Below are positions 53,752 to 62,163 of a stretch of 64,000 bases of DNA, one piece after another (position 1 is the first letter of the stretch; every line of letters begins with the position of its first letter). Source of the stretch: AP-15 sp963712825 (GTDB lineage Bacteria > Pseudomonadota > Alphaproteobacteria > ATCC43930 > CGMCC-115725). The DNA is taken from NCBI GenBank assembly GCA_963712825.1, contig CAVQJP010000024.1, positions 124,001 through 188,000 on the forward strand. Direction: 5' to 3'. Below the pieces are notes generated by a model. It was not told the DNA's origin. It did not search any database and saw nothing but the letters and a program-made list of their open reading frames with translations. The translations under genes were made by a program, and so were the position numbers.

Positions 53752-54408
53752 ATGAAATCCGTACTCGCCGCATCTCCCGCGCTGCTGCTTGCCGGTGCGA
53801 TGTTCGCCGCACCCGCCTCGGCGCAGACGATGACCCAACCTTATGCGAGTGAACCGGCGGCACAGTCCGACGCCGGGCAAGCCGCAGCGCAGCCTTATGC
53901 TTACCAAGGGAAGACGCAACCTTACGCCGCCCAGCAAACCGCCGAAGGGACGATCCCGCAAGGCCCTTACCGCAACACCTGCAAGGAAGTGCGGATGCTC
54001 GAGGACACCCTGACGGCGTTCTGCTCCAAGGGCGACGGCACCTGGCAGACGACGCAATTGTGGCATGCCGACCGCTGCAACGGCAGCGTGCAGAATGCGG
54101 GCGGCGACCTGGTCTGCGGAATGGCGCCGCAAGTCGGGTCGAGCACCCCGCCGCAGAGCTACGGCAGCGCCGCCGGCGGCACCTATGGCACGCCAACTCC
54201 GGCGGTCGGAGCCTATACGCCGACCTACGCGCCGGCGCCGAGCCCGACCTATGCACCGCCGGCTTACAACGGGTACGGCAACGCGACCACTTCGTGGCCC
54301 AACGCCTACGGCACCCCGGCCTACGGACCATACGGTGCGACGACGCCGTCCCAAGACCAATACGTGTCGCCTTCCGCCAGCAGGACGGCTCAGCCCTACG
54401 GCTATTGA
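53752..54408 (+). CDS. Secreted protein with CVNH-like domain
   Basis: The 218-residue product has a signal peptide (VLAASPALLLAGAMFAAPAS, then AQT), several QPYA repeats, then a Cys-containing domain (GPYRNTCKEVRMLEDTLTAF, then CNGSVQNAGGDLVCGM) with the spacing of the cyanovirin-N homology fold, and a Tyr/Pro/Ala-rich tail ending QPYGY. CVNH domains often bind carbohydrate; that is inference here. AAAGGAGCGGAGC precedes the ATG, and a terminator follows. Confidence 0.78.
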   Translation: MKSVLAASPALLLAGAMFAAPASAQTMTQPYASEPAAQSDAGQAAAQPYAYQGKTQPYAAQQTAEGTIPQGPYRNTCKEVRMLEDTLTAFCSKGDGTWQTTQLWHADRCNGSVQNAGGDLVCGMAPQVGSSTPPQSYGSAAGGTYGTPTPAVGAYTPTYAPAPSPTYAPPAYNGYGNATTSWPNAYGTPAYGPYGATTPSQDQYVSPSASRTAQPYGY

Positions 54409-54427
54409 GCGCTGAACTTCGACGCCA

Positions 54428-54454
54428 GCCCCGGCTCCGCCCGGGGCCATTTTT
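54428..54454 (+). terminator. Terminator after the CVNH-like gene
   Basis: Stem gccccgg / ccggggc with a six-base loop is followed by catttttа-like T tract (54450-54454). It lies between convergent genes and may also stop transcription from pxpC. Confidence 0.7.
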
Positions 54455-54458
54455 AGGG

Positions 54459-55523
54459 TCATTCGGTGGCGGCGACAACGCCGCTGATCAGGTTGCCGGC
54501 ATAGAGCGAGGCGGGGTCGATGCCGCCGCCGGGCACCGGCTCGAAGGCGGCGACGAGGGCGGCGATGCGGCGTTCCTGGTCGCGGGCGAGCTGTTCGGCT
54601 TCGGCGATCGAGACCGCGGCAAAGCGGATCGCGTCGCCCGGCCGCCGCCGGCCGACGACCGGCACATCGGCCGAGATCACGGTCGCGATCTTTGGATAGC
54701 CGCCGGTCGTCTGATGATCGGCGAGCAAAAGGATCGGCTGGCCCGAGCCCGGCACCTGGACGGCGCCGGTGGCGATCGCGTCGGAGACGACGTCCCAGCC
54801 GTCGCGGTGACGGAGCGCCGGGCCGTCGAGACGCATTCCCATGCGGTCGGCGTTTTTCGAGATGCGGAACTCGGACTCCAGCAGGGCGGTGATCGCCGCC
54901 TCGGTAAAACGATCCTGCTGCGGACCAAGGACGACCCGGATCGGTTGTTCGGAGGCAGCCGGGGGCGGGGAGGGGAGGCGCTGCTCGGCCCGCTCGGATG
55001 CTTGCGCGAGCGCCAACGGCACCAGGTCGCCGCGCCGCAATGTCCGGCCCTCCACCCCGCCAAATCCGGCGCGGACATAGGTCGAGGCACTGCCCAGGAC
55101 CAACGGCACGTCGATCCCGCCCTCGACCGCGAGATAGGCGCAGACCGATTCGCGGCCGAGGCCGATTTCGACAACCTCACCCTGCGCCAGGGTGACGCTT
55201 TGCCAGGCCGGAACGACCCGCGCCGGCGCGCCGACCGCCAGGGTCGCTCCGGCGCCGGCGACCGCCAACCGCACGCTGTCGGCGGCGATCTGGAGGCTGG
55301 CGCCGCTGACCAGGAGCTCGAGCGCCGCGGCACTCTCGGGATTGCCGACGAGCGCGTTGCCGAGCCGCAGCGCCACCGGGTCGAGCGCGCCCGACACCGG
55401 GACGCCCTGCGCCTGGTACCCGACCCGACCAAGATCCTGCACCGTCGTGTGCAGACCGGGCTTCACCACCCGTAGCCCCGGGCTGCCGAGGCCAGCGGGT
55501 TTGGGCGCAGGAAAGTCTCTCAA
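54459..55523 (-). CDS. pxpC: 5-oxoprolinase subunit C (biotin-dependent carboxyltransferase-like)
   Basis: The 354-residue product carries the family opening LRVVKPGLHTTVQDLGRVGY and GVPVSGALDPVALRLGN, and the late ILLLADHQTTGGYPKIATV, diagnostic of PxpC/KipA-type proteins. With PxpA and PxpB it hydrolyses 5-oxoproline to glutamate using ATP. pxpB lies upstream on the same strand with a repeat-containing gap of about 160 bases; pxpA is divergent. Confidence 0.93.
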   Translation of the reverse strand: MRDFPAPKPAGLGSPGLRVVKPGLHTTVQDLGRVGYQAQGVPVSGALDPVALRLGNALVGNPESAAALELLVSGASLQIAADSVRLAVAGAGATLAVGAPARVVPAWQSVTLAQGEVVEIGLGRESVCAYLAVEGGIDVPLVLGSASTYVRAGFGGVEGRTLRRGDLVPLALAQASERAEQRLPSPPPAASEQPIRVVLGPQQDRFTEAAITALLESEFRISKNADRMGMRLDGPALRHRDGWDVVSDAIATGAVQVPGSGQPILLLADHQTTGGYPKIATVISADVPVVGRRRPGDAIRFAAVSIAEAEQLARDQERRIAALVAAFEPVPGGGIDPASLYAGNLISGVVAATE

Positions 55524-55540
55524 AGCCGTCTTACATCTCC

Positions 55541-55625
55541 GTGGCCGGGCTTGTCCCGGCCATCCACGCCTTTCTTGGGCTCGGGCCGAAAGACGTGGAT
55601 GACCGGATCAAGTCCGGTCAAGGGG
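55541..55625. repeat. Intergenic inverted repeat between pxpB and pxpC
   Basis: It contains ccgtggccgggcttgtcccg followed by gccatccacg, with gacgtggatgaccggatcaa in the opposite sense. A common intergenic element type in alphaproteobacteria. Confidence 0.65.
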
Positions 55626-55683
55626 CAGCGGTGCCGGCACAAGCGATTACGACGCCCGTCTTGATATGCTTTCCCAGTGATGT

Positions 55684-56406
55684 TCATGCCGCGAGCGGCT
55701 CGCTCTCGAGCGCGTAGCCGCCGTTCTCGACCGCCTGGCGGATCGCGGCGAGCATGTCGGGGTCGATCGGGTCGAACAGCACCGCGTCGCCGGCCGCGAG
55801 CAAGGACGGCGGGTTGCGGGCGGGATCGAAAAAGCGGATCGGGGTGGCGCCGATCAGATGCCAGCCGCCGGGGCTCTCGTAGGGATAGATCGCGGTCAGG
55901 GTGGTGGCGATCGCGATCGACCCGGCCGGCACCCGCACCCGCGGGTCCGCACGGCGCGGCAAAGCCAGCTCCGCCGGCAAATCGCCCATATAGGGAAACC
56001 CCGGCAGAAACCCCAGCATGTAGACGTGGTATCGCGTGCCGCTGTGCAAACTCGCGATTTCGGCCGCGGCATGCCCGGTCAGCTGCGCGACCTCGTCGAG
56101 ATCGGGGGCGTGTTCGCCGGCATAGCACACCGGGATATGCCACAGCCGGGCGCCGGCCTCGCCGCCTGTGTCGCGGTCGATCAGCGCGCCGAGGGCGTGC
56201 TCTAGTTCCGCCCGCGCGGTCGCGAGCGGGTCGTAATGCACCAGCAGCGAGCGGAAGCTCGGCACGGTCTCGATCACGCCCGCCGGCGGCGCCGCGCGGA
56301 TGGCGCGGTCGAGAGCGAGCACCCGGCGGCTCAGCGCGCGGTCGACGGCATCGCCGAACTCGACCGCGAGCGCGCGGTCCCCAACCGACAGGAAACGCAC
56401 CGGCAT
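55684..56406 (-). CDS. pxpB: 5-oxoprolinase subunit B (KipI-like)
   Basis: The 240-residue product shows the family pattern: RFLSVGDRALAVEFGD, the mid-region IPVCYAGEHAPDLDEVA and YMLGFLPGFPYMGDLP, then PGGWHLIGATPIRFFDP. It is the second subunit of the ATP-dependent 5-oxoprolinase. It is divergent from pxpA with about 80 bases between the starts, where a shared promoter region should lie. Confidence 0.93.
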   Translation of the reverse strand: MPVRFLSVGDRALAVEFGDAVDRALSRRVLALDRAIRAAPPAGVIETVPSFRSLLVHYDPLATARAELEHALGALIDRDTGGEAGARLWHIPVCYAGEHAPDLDEVAQLTGHAAAEIASLHSGTRYHVYMLGFLPGFPYMGDLPAELALPRRADPRVRVPAGSIAIATTLTAIYPYESPGGWHLIGATPIRFFDPARNPPSLLAAGDAVLFDPIDPDMLAAIRQAVENGGYALESEPLAA

Positions 56407-56484
56407 CGGATTCCTTGCTACAATCGATCTTGCTACATTCGGCGAATGTCACATGGTGCGGGACGATAGAGCGAGGAGCCGAGC

Positions 56485-57261
56485 ATGGCAAAAGCGATCA
56501 ATTTGAACGCCGACATGGGCGAGGGTTTTGGCGCCTGGGAAATGGGCGACGACGCGTCGTTGATGAAGATCATCCGCTCGGCCAGCATCGCCTGCGGCTT
56601 TCATGCCGGCGACCCGGTGACGATGCACCGGCTCGTCAGCCTCGCCGCCGCCGAGGGAGTCAGCATCGGCGCGCATCCCGGTTTCAACGATATTTGGGGC
56701 TTTGGCCGCCGGCGGGTCGACACCAATCCGCGCGACCTTGAATACATGATCGCCTACCAGATCGGCGCATTGCAGGCGATGGCGGCCTATGTCGGCGGCA
56801 AGGTAACGCATGTCAAAACCCACGGCGCGCTCAACAACATGGCGGCCGAGGACATCGAATTGGCGCTCGCTGTCGGGCGGGCGATGAAAACGGTCGACCG
56901 CGACCTGATCTATGTGGCGCTCGCCGGCTCGCAGATGGAGAAGGCGGCGCAGGAGCTGGGGTTGCCGCTCGCCCGCGAGGGGTTCTGCGACCGGCTCTAC
57001 GACGATGACGGCAATTTGACCTCGCGCAAGGTGCCGGGTGCGGTATTGCACGACGCCGACGAAATCCGCGACCGGGTGGTGCGGATGGTGGTCGACGACG
57101 AGATCATCTCGCGGACGGGCAAACGGTTGAAGGTGCGGCTTGACACCTTGTGCCTGCACGGCGACGAGCCCTCGGCCGTGATCGCCGCCCGCGCCGTCCG
57201 CCAAGGCCTCGAAGCCGCCGGCGTCGACATCGTCACTCTGCCCGAGATGCCGCTGACGTAG
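56485..57261 (+). CDS. pxpA: 5-oxoprolinase subunit A (LamB/YcsF family)
   Basis: The 258-residue product shows the diagnostic opening INLNADMGEGFGAWEMGDD, IACGFHAGDPVTM, SIGAHPGFND and the late LDTLCLHGDEPSAV. It is the conserved polysaccharide-deacetylase-like subunit of 5-oxoprolinase. GAGGAGCC precedes the ATG. A small toxin-antitoxin pair follows on the same strand nine bases after the stop. Confidence 0.95.
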   Translation: MAKAINLNADMGEGFGAWEMGDDASLMKIIRSASIACGFHAGDPVTMHRLVSLAAAEGVSIGAHPGFNDIWGFGRRRVDTNPRDLEYMIAYQIGALQAMAAYVGGKVTHVKTHGALNNMAAEDIELALAVGRAMKTVDRDLIYVALAGSQMEKAAQELGLPLAREGFCDRLYDDDGNLTSRKVPGAVLHDADEIRDRVVRMVVDDEIISRTGKRLKVRLDTLCLHGDEPSAVIAARAVRQGLEAAGVDIVTLPEMPLT

Positions 57262-57269
57262 CCGGCTGA

Positions 57270-57590
57270 ATGGCGGCAGTCTATAGACTATGGGTCTCGC
57301 CTTACACCGACGATGATTTCGAATGGAACCGCAAAAAGAGCCACGATACCTTTGCCGACCGTGATTTTGTCTTCGAGGCGGCGCGCATTGTATTCCGCGG
57401 CGCCCTCGTGCGGCGGGCGGACACGAGACGGCGCCGCTCCAAAGAGCCGCGCTTTATGGTGCTGGGCGAATTGTACGGGCGTGTGGTGGTGATTATTTAT
57501 ACGCCGCGCAATCGGAAATGCCGGATCATCTCGATGCGACGCGCTAACCCAACGGAGCAACAGATTTACTATGAGTACACGTCCGGATAA
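57270..57590 (+). CDS. BrnT-family toxin
   Basis: The 106-residue product has the BrnT pattern FEWNRKKSHDTFADRDFVFE followed by AARIVFRG, then EPRFMVLGELYGRVVVIIYT and RIISMRRANPTEQQIYYEY with the usual C-terminal Arg-Arg-Ala. BrnT is a ribonuclease of the RelE fold. It starts nine bases after pxpA and overlaps the next gene by 20 bases, in the toxin-first order typical of BrnTA. Confidence 0.85.
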   Translation: MAAVYRLWVSPYTDDDFEWNRKKSHDTFADRDFVFEAARIVFRGALVRRADTRRRRSKEPRFMVLGELYGRVVVIIYTPRNRKCRIISMRRANPTEQQIYYEYTSG

Positions 57591-57789
57591 GCCGAAAAAG
57601 TATTTCACGCAGCTCCTTGATACGCCTGCGGAGGAGATCGACTACTCCGAAATTCCACCGACCGCGGCGGCCGATTGGGAAGGCGCAGAGATTCTGCTGC
57701 CGGTGACTGCCGAAGAGTTCGAAGCGATTAAGCGATTTATCCATCGCCGACGCGAGCAGAGCGCCAGCGGGGCTAACACGAACGCATGA
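57571..57789 (+). CDS. BrnA-like antitoxin
   Basis: The 72-residue acidic product begins MSTRPDKPKKYFTQLLDTPA and continues DYSEIPPTAAADWEGAEILL, matching the BrnA N-terminal pattern (SEIP-x(n)-DW). The C-terminal part EEFEAIKRFIHRRREQ is shorter than the usual ribbon-helix-helix DNA-binding segment, so it may neutralise the toxin without strong autoregulation. Confidence 0.75.
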   Translation: MSTRPDKPKKYFTQLLDTPAEEIDYSEIPPTAAADWEGAEILLPVTAEEFEAIKRFIHRRREQSASGANTNA

Positions 57790-58734
57790 TCAGCCGCGCA
57801 GCCTTGGGATGATGTCGCGGGCGATGATTTCGACCTGGTCGGGCTCGTAGCGGTAAGGGATCAGGATCAGCTTTTGCACCCCGACGGCCAGTTGCGCGCG
57901 CAATTGAGCGACGCATTCGTCGACGGTGCCGATGACCGCCGAATCCTTTGTCGACTGGCTCCAGGACGCGTAATCCCATTCCTGGCCGAGCCATTCCATC
58001 ATCGCCGGCGCCACCGCTTCACGTGACGCACCAACACGGATCGCCAATTGGTTGGCGTTGAGGAGCGCATCCGGGTCTTTTCCGGCGGCCTCGGTAAAGC
58101 TGCGAACCTTGGCCCAGGATTGGGCAAAGCCCTCGGGCGTGTAGAAATACGTCAGCCAGCCGCCGTTCAGCGCCGCGCGCTTCAGGACGCGGTCGACATA
58201 GCCGCCGATCAGGATCGGCGGCACCGGCGACGGCTTTGGCGCCATGTTCGAGCCGCGCAGCACATGCGGCGGGTATTCGCCGTTGACCTGGTCCTCGGTC
58301 CACAGCCGGCGCAGGATCTCGAGGTTGCGGTCCATGATCCGGCCGCGCTCGTTGAACGGCACGCCGACGGCGTCGAATTCGCGCTTGTACCAGCCCGACG
58401 CCATGCCGAGCAGCAGCCGCCCGCCGGCGATCAGATCGAGGCTCGCCAGTTCCTTGGCCAGCACGACCGGGTTGCGCAACGGCAGCACCAGCACACCTGT
58501 GCCAAGCTTGATCGTGGCGGTGCGGGCGGCGATGGCGGCGAGCAGGGTCAGCGGGTCGACGATCGGAAACGGCGGGTCGACCCCGAGCAGGATGTGGTCC
58601 CACACCCAGACCGAGTCGAAACCCAGCGCCTCGGCCTTGACCGCATACGCGATCAACGCTTGCGGGTCGGGCAGCTCCGGCCAAGTCGTAAAATTGCGAA
58701 GCGCGAGGCCGAAGGTGTTCGAGAAGCTGGTCAT
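57790..58734 (-). CDS. LLM class flavin/F420-dependent oxidoreductase
   Basis: The 314-residue TIM-barrel luciferase-like protein shows AEALGFDSVWVWDHILL, TLLAAIAARTATIKLGTGVL, KELASLDLIAGGRLLLGMAS and GYVDRVLKRAALNGGW-type elements of the F420-dependent LLM subgroup. It would reduce or oxidise a small molecule with F420 or FMN. It ends one base after the BrnA gene (convergent). Confidence 0.9.
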   Translation of the reverse strand: MTSFSNTFGLALRNFTTWPELPDPQALIAYAVKAEALGFDSVWVWDHILLGVDPPFPIVDPLTLLAAIAARTATIKLGTGVLVLPLRNPVVLAKELASLDLIAGGRLLLGMASGWYKREFDAVGVPFNERGRIMDRNLEILRRLWTEDQVNGEYPPHVLRGSNMAPKPSPVPPILIGGYVDRVLKRAALNGGWLTYFYTPEGFAQSWAKVRSFTEAAGKDPDALLNANQLAIRVGASREAVAPAMMEWLGQEWDYASWSQSTKDSAVIGTVDECVAQLRAQLAVGVQKLILIPYRYEPDQVEIIARDIIPRLRG

Positions 58735-58788
58735 TCGCTTGTCTTCTCCGGGCCGCGTCGCCGAATAATTGGGCTTAGGGCGCCGGTG

Positions 58789-59733
58789 TCACGCCGGGGC
58801 GAGGCGGCTGATCTCGTCGGCGTCAAAGGTGTAGCGGCGGCTGCAGAATTCGCAGGTGACCGTCGTCACGCGCTCCTTTTGCATGTCGTCGAGCTCGTCG
58901 GCGGGGAAGGCGCGCAGGATCGTCTCGATGCGCTCGCGCGAGCACCGGCAGCGCGCCTCCAGCAAATGAGTGTCGTAGACCCGCACACCGTCCTCGTGAA
59001 ACAGGCGGAACAACAGGCGGTGCGGCGTCAGGCCGGGATCGACCAGCTCGCCCGCGGTGGCCGAGCTCATCAGCACCATCGCGCGCCGCCAGCCATCCTC
59101 GACATCGTCGGCGATGACGCCATAGCCGCCCTCCGGCGGCACCCGCTGCAGCATCAGCCCGCCGGCGCGCCACGCTCCCTTCGGCTCCGTGCGGCCGACC
59201 GCGAGCTTGATCCCGGCCTGGATCTGCTCCGACTGCCGGAAATAATGCTGCGCGCAGTCGGCCAAGGTGGCGCCGGTTAGTTCGACGATGCCCTGGTAGC
59301 GGTCGGTCTCCTCGCCCTGGTCGACGGTAAAGGCGATATAGCCGCCGCCGAGCAGCCGCGGTACCGACAATCCGGTCTCTTCGCCTCCTGCAGCGACCGC
59401 GTCGAGCTTGGCCTGGTCGAGCTTGGCCTGGTCGTACTGGGCATAGCCGCGCACCGCACCGTCGGTCGACACATCGGCGACGATCATCCGGATCGGGCCG
59501 TCGCCCTTGGTCTGCAACGTAAAGACGCCGTCATATTTGAGCGCACCGGCAAGCAGGACGGCGAGCGTGATCGCCTGGCCCAGCATGGCCGCGACCGGCT
59601 CGGGATAAGCATGCTGCGACAGGATGCGGTCGATCGCCGGGCCGAGCCGGACAAGCCGCCCGCGCAACGCGAACGGCTCGATCTGAAACGGCTGGACGAG
59701 GTCGTCCGCGGCAGCGGTCGTCGGCGCGGTCAA
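58789..59733 (-). CDS. hslO: Hsp33 family redox chaperone
   Basis: The 314-residue product has the C-terminal zinc/redox switch CRC and CEFC (ARCRCSRERIETIL, then TVTCEFCSRRY) and the N-terminal substrate domain (FQIEPFALRGRLVRLG). Oxidative stress releases the zinc and activates chaperone function. Its place downstream of argF is conserved in alphaproteobacteria. Confidence 0.95.
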   Translation of the reverse strand: MTAPTTAAADDLVQPFQIEPFALRGRLVRLGPAIDRILSQHAYPEPVAAMLGQAITLAVLLAGALKYDGVFTLQTKGDGPIRMIVADVSTDGAVRGYAQYDQAKLDQAKLDAVAAGGEETGLSVPRLLGGGYIAFTVDQGEETDRYQGIVELTGATLADCAQHYFRQSEQIQAGIKLAVGRTEPKGAWRAGGLMLQRVPPEGGYGVIADDVEDGWRRAMVLMSSATAGELVDPGLTPHRLLFRLFHEDGVRVYDTHLLEARCRCSRERIETILRAFPADELDDMQKERVTTVTCEFCSRRYTFDADEISRLAPA

Positions 59734-59779
59734 GTTCGGATGTCCGCTCGCCGCATGCGGGAGGCGGCGGTTTGGCGAT

Positions 59780-60727
59780 TCAGTCGAGGCACCAGGTCAG
59801 GATCCCTTTTTGCGCATGCAGGCGGTTTTCGGCCTCGTCCCAGACTACCGATTGCGGGCCGTCGACAACCCCGGCGGTGACTTCCTCACCGCGCTTGACC
59901 GGCAGGCAATGCATAAAGATCGCGTCGGGTTTGGCCAGCGCCATCAGCGCCTCGTCGACCCGGTAGGGCGCCAAGAGGTTATGGCGCGTGCCGCCCAACT
60001 CGTCGCCCATCGAGACCCAGGTGTCGGTGACGACGCAATCGGCACCCGCCGCCGCCTCACCGGGGTCGGTCGTCAGAGTGACGCGACCGCCCTCGTTTCG
60101 CGCCCACTCGATCAGCGCGGGCGCCGGCGACAGCTCCTTCGGGCAGGCGAGCCGCAGTGCGAACCCGAAGCGCACCGCGGCATGGACCCAGCTCGTCGCG
60201 ACATTGTTGCCGTCGCCGCTCCACGCCACGGTCGTCCCGCCGAGCGACCCCTTCTTTTCCTGCAAGGTCATCACATCGGCCATGATCTGGCACGGATGCG
60301 AGGCGTCGGTCAGCCCGTTGACGACCGGCACGGTCGCGTATTGCGCCAGCTCTTCGAGCTTTTGCGGACGGTTGGTGCGGATCATGATCGCGTCAACATA
60401 GCGCGACAGGACGCGCGCGGTGTCGGCGACGGTCTCGCCGCGGCCAAGCTGGCTGTCGAGGGTGTTCAGATAGATCGTGTCGCCGCCGAGCTGGCGCATT
60501 GCCACTTCGAACGAGACGCGGGTCCGGGTCGACGGCTTTTCGAAGATCATCGCCAGGGTCTTGCCGGCGAGCACCCGGTCGCGACGCCCGTTCTTGTAGG
60601 CGACGCCGATATCGATGATCCCGCGCAATTCGCCGCTGTCGAGCCGGTCGATATCGAGAAAGTGGCGTGGGCCAAGCCGCTCTTCGACGAGAGCCGGCTT
60701 GCGCGCGGCCCGCCTTACACCGGCCAT
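59780..60727 (-). CDS. argF: Ornithine carbamoyltransferase
   Basis: The 315-residue enzyme contains the carbamoyl phosphate site EKPSTRTRVSFEVAMRQLGG, the ornithine-side DASHPCQIMADVMTLQEKKG and the HCLPVKRGEEV loop. It makes citrulline from ornithine. The ATG at 60727 overlaps the end of argD by 13 bases, giving translational coupling; the much longer open frame upstream is antisense-like noise within argD. Confidence 0.95.
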   Translation of the reverse strand: MAGVRRAARKPALVEERLGPRHFLDIDRLDSGELRGIIDIGVAYKNGRRDRVLAGKTLAMIFEKPSTRTRVSFEVAMRQLGGDTIYLNTLDSQLGRGETVADTARVLSRYVDAIMIRTNRPQKLEELAQYATVPVVNGLTDASHPCQIMADVMTLQEKKGSLGGTTVAWSGDGNNVATSWVHAAVRFGFALRLACPKELSPAPALIEWARNEGGRVTLTTDPGEAAAGADCVVTDTWVSMGDELGGTRHNLLAPYRVDEALMALAKPDAIFMHCLPVKRGEEVTAGVVDGPQSVVWDEAENRLHAQKGILTWCLD

Positions 60728-61887
60728 TCGCGCGCGACCTTGTGCAGGATGTCCATCGCCTGGCCGATTTCGCCCTCGCCGACGACGAGCGGCGGCAACA
60801 GCCGCAGCACATTGTCGCCCGCGGTCAGCGCCAACAGCCCGTTCTCGCGCAGCCGGGTCACGAAATCGCCGGCCGGCACGACGCAGCGGATGCCGAGCAA
60901 GAGGCCGGCGCCGCGCAACTCGGCGAACAGCTTTGGATACGATCTGACGAGCTCGTCGAGCCGGCCGCGAAACAGCCGCGCGGTGGCCTCGACCCGATCG
61001 AAGAAGCCGGGTGCGAGCATCACGTCGAGGACCGCGTTGCCGGCCGCGACCGCGAGCGGGTTCCCGCCAAAGGTCGAGCCGTGGGTCCCGGGCACCATGC
61101 CGACCGCGGCGCGTTCGGTCGCGAGGCACGCGCCGATCGGAAACCCGCCGCCCAAGGCCTTCGCGACCGCCATAACGTCGGGGGCGACGCCCGACCATTC
61201 ATAGGCGAACAATTTCCCGGTCCGGCCCATGCCGGATTGGACCTCGTCAAAGATCAGCAGCAGCCCGAACTCGTCGGCAATCGCGCGCAACCCGCGCAGG
61301 TACTCGTCCGAGCCCGGACGCACGCCGCCCTCGCCCTGCACCGGCTCGACGATGATCGCCGCAGTCTCGCCGCCGACCGCCGCGCGCATCTCGTTCAAAT
61401 TGCCGAAGGCGACATGGTCGAACCCGTCCATCGGCGGGCCGAAGCCTTCGAGATACCTCTCGTTGCCGGCCGCGGCGAGAGTGGCGAAGGTGCGGCCGTG
61501 AAACGAGCCCTCGCAGCCAATGACGCGGTAGCGTTCGGGATGGCCGGACACGTGCTGGTATTTGCGCGCGACCTTCAGCGCCAGCTCGCAGGCCTCGGCG
61601 CCCGAATTGCCGAAGAACACGGTGTCGGCAAAGCTGTTGTCGACGAGGCGCTGGGCCAGCCGCTCCTGGCCCGGAATGCGGAACAGGTTGGAGCTGTGCC
61701 ACAGCCGGCCGGCCTGTTCCCGGATCGCCTCGACCAGATGCGGGTGGCAATGGCCAAGCCCGGTCACGGCGATGCCGCTCGTAAAATCAAGAAACTTGCG
61801 GCCGTCCTCGGCATAGAGCCAGCAGCCCTCGCCATGGTCAACGGCAACGTCCCACCGGCCATAGGTCGGCATAACGGGTGTAATCAC
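60715..61887 (-). CDS. argD: Acetylornithine/succinyldiaminopimelate aminotransferase
   Basis: The 390-residue PLP enzyme has FGNSGAEACELALKVARKYQ, the SFHGRTFATLAAAGN segment, the Asp in LLIFDEVQSGMGRTG and the PLP lysine in AVAKALGGGFPIGA. It works in arginine synthesis, with possible diaminopimelate activity. It precedes and overlaps argF. A possible 27-codon small ORF lies just upstream. Confidence 0.95.
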   Translation of the reverse strand: MITPVMPTYGRWDVAVDHGEGCWLYAEDGRKFLDFTSGIAVTGLGHCHPHLVEAIREQAGRLWHSSNLFRIPGQERLAQRLVDNSFADTVFFGNSGAEACELALKVARKYQHVSGHPERYRVIGCEGSFHGRTFATLAAAGNERYLEGFGPPMDGFDHVAFGNLNEMRAAVGGETAAIIVEPVQGEGGVRPGSDEYLRGLRAIADEFGLLLIFDEVQSGMGRTGKLFAYEWSGVAPDVMAVAKALGGGFPIGACLATERAAVGMVPGTHGSTFGGNPLAVAAGNAVLDVMLAPGFFDRVEATARLFRGRLDELVRSYPKLFAELRGAGLLLGIRCVVPAGDFVTRLRENGLLALTAGDNVLRLLPPLVVGEGEIGQAMDILHKVAREWPV

Positions 61888-61938
61888 GGAAATTCTCCTG
61901 CGCGAAATCGTGGGGTGTGCGGGGTTGGCGGCGGCGGA

Positions 61939-62022
61939 TTATCGTCGTCGCCGCGGGCCGGCCGGCCGGCTCCTGCGCATCCGCTCCACAAACCGGCGGA
62001 TATCGCCGGGATCGCGCGTCAT
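61939..62022 (-). CDS. Possible 27-residue small protein or leader upstream of argD
   Basis: An ATG with a strong GAGGAGAG site six bases upstream opens a 27-codon frame: it begins MTRDPGDIRRFVERMRR and ends in five basic residues. Its stop is about 50 bases before the argD start, so it could be a small basic protein or a leader affecting argDF. No homologue known to me; the ribosome site is the main evidence. Confidence 0.4.
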   Translation of the reverse strand: MTRDPGDIRRFVERMRRSRPAGPRRRR

Positions 62023-62163
62023 CGCCACTCTCCTCGTCACGGCAGACCGGCGCGCCGGCTCGCCATCGGGCGGGAAAGCGGTGGATTATGGGGACGGTGA
62101 ATCGCGCTGTCAATTCGCCCGCCGCCCGTCACGGTTTGGGCTCTAAGCGTCGAGGCGCACGGA

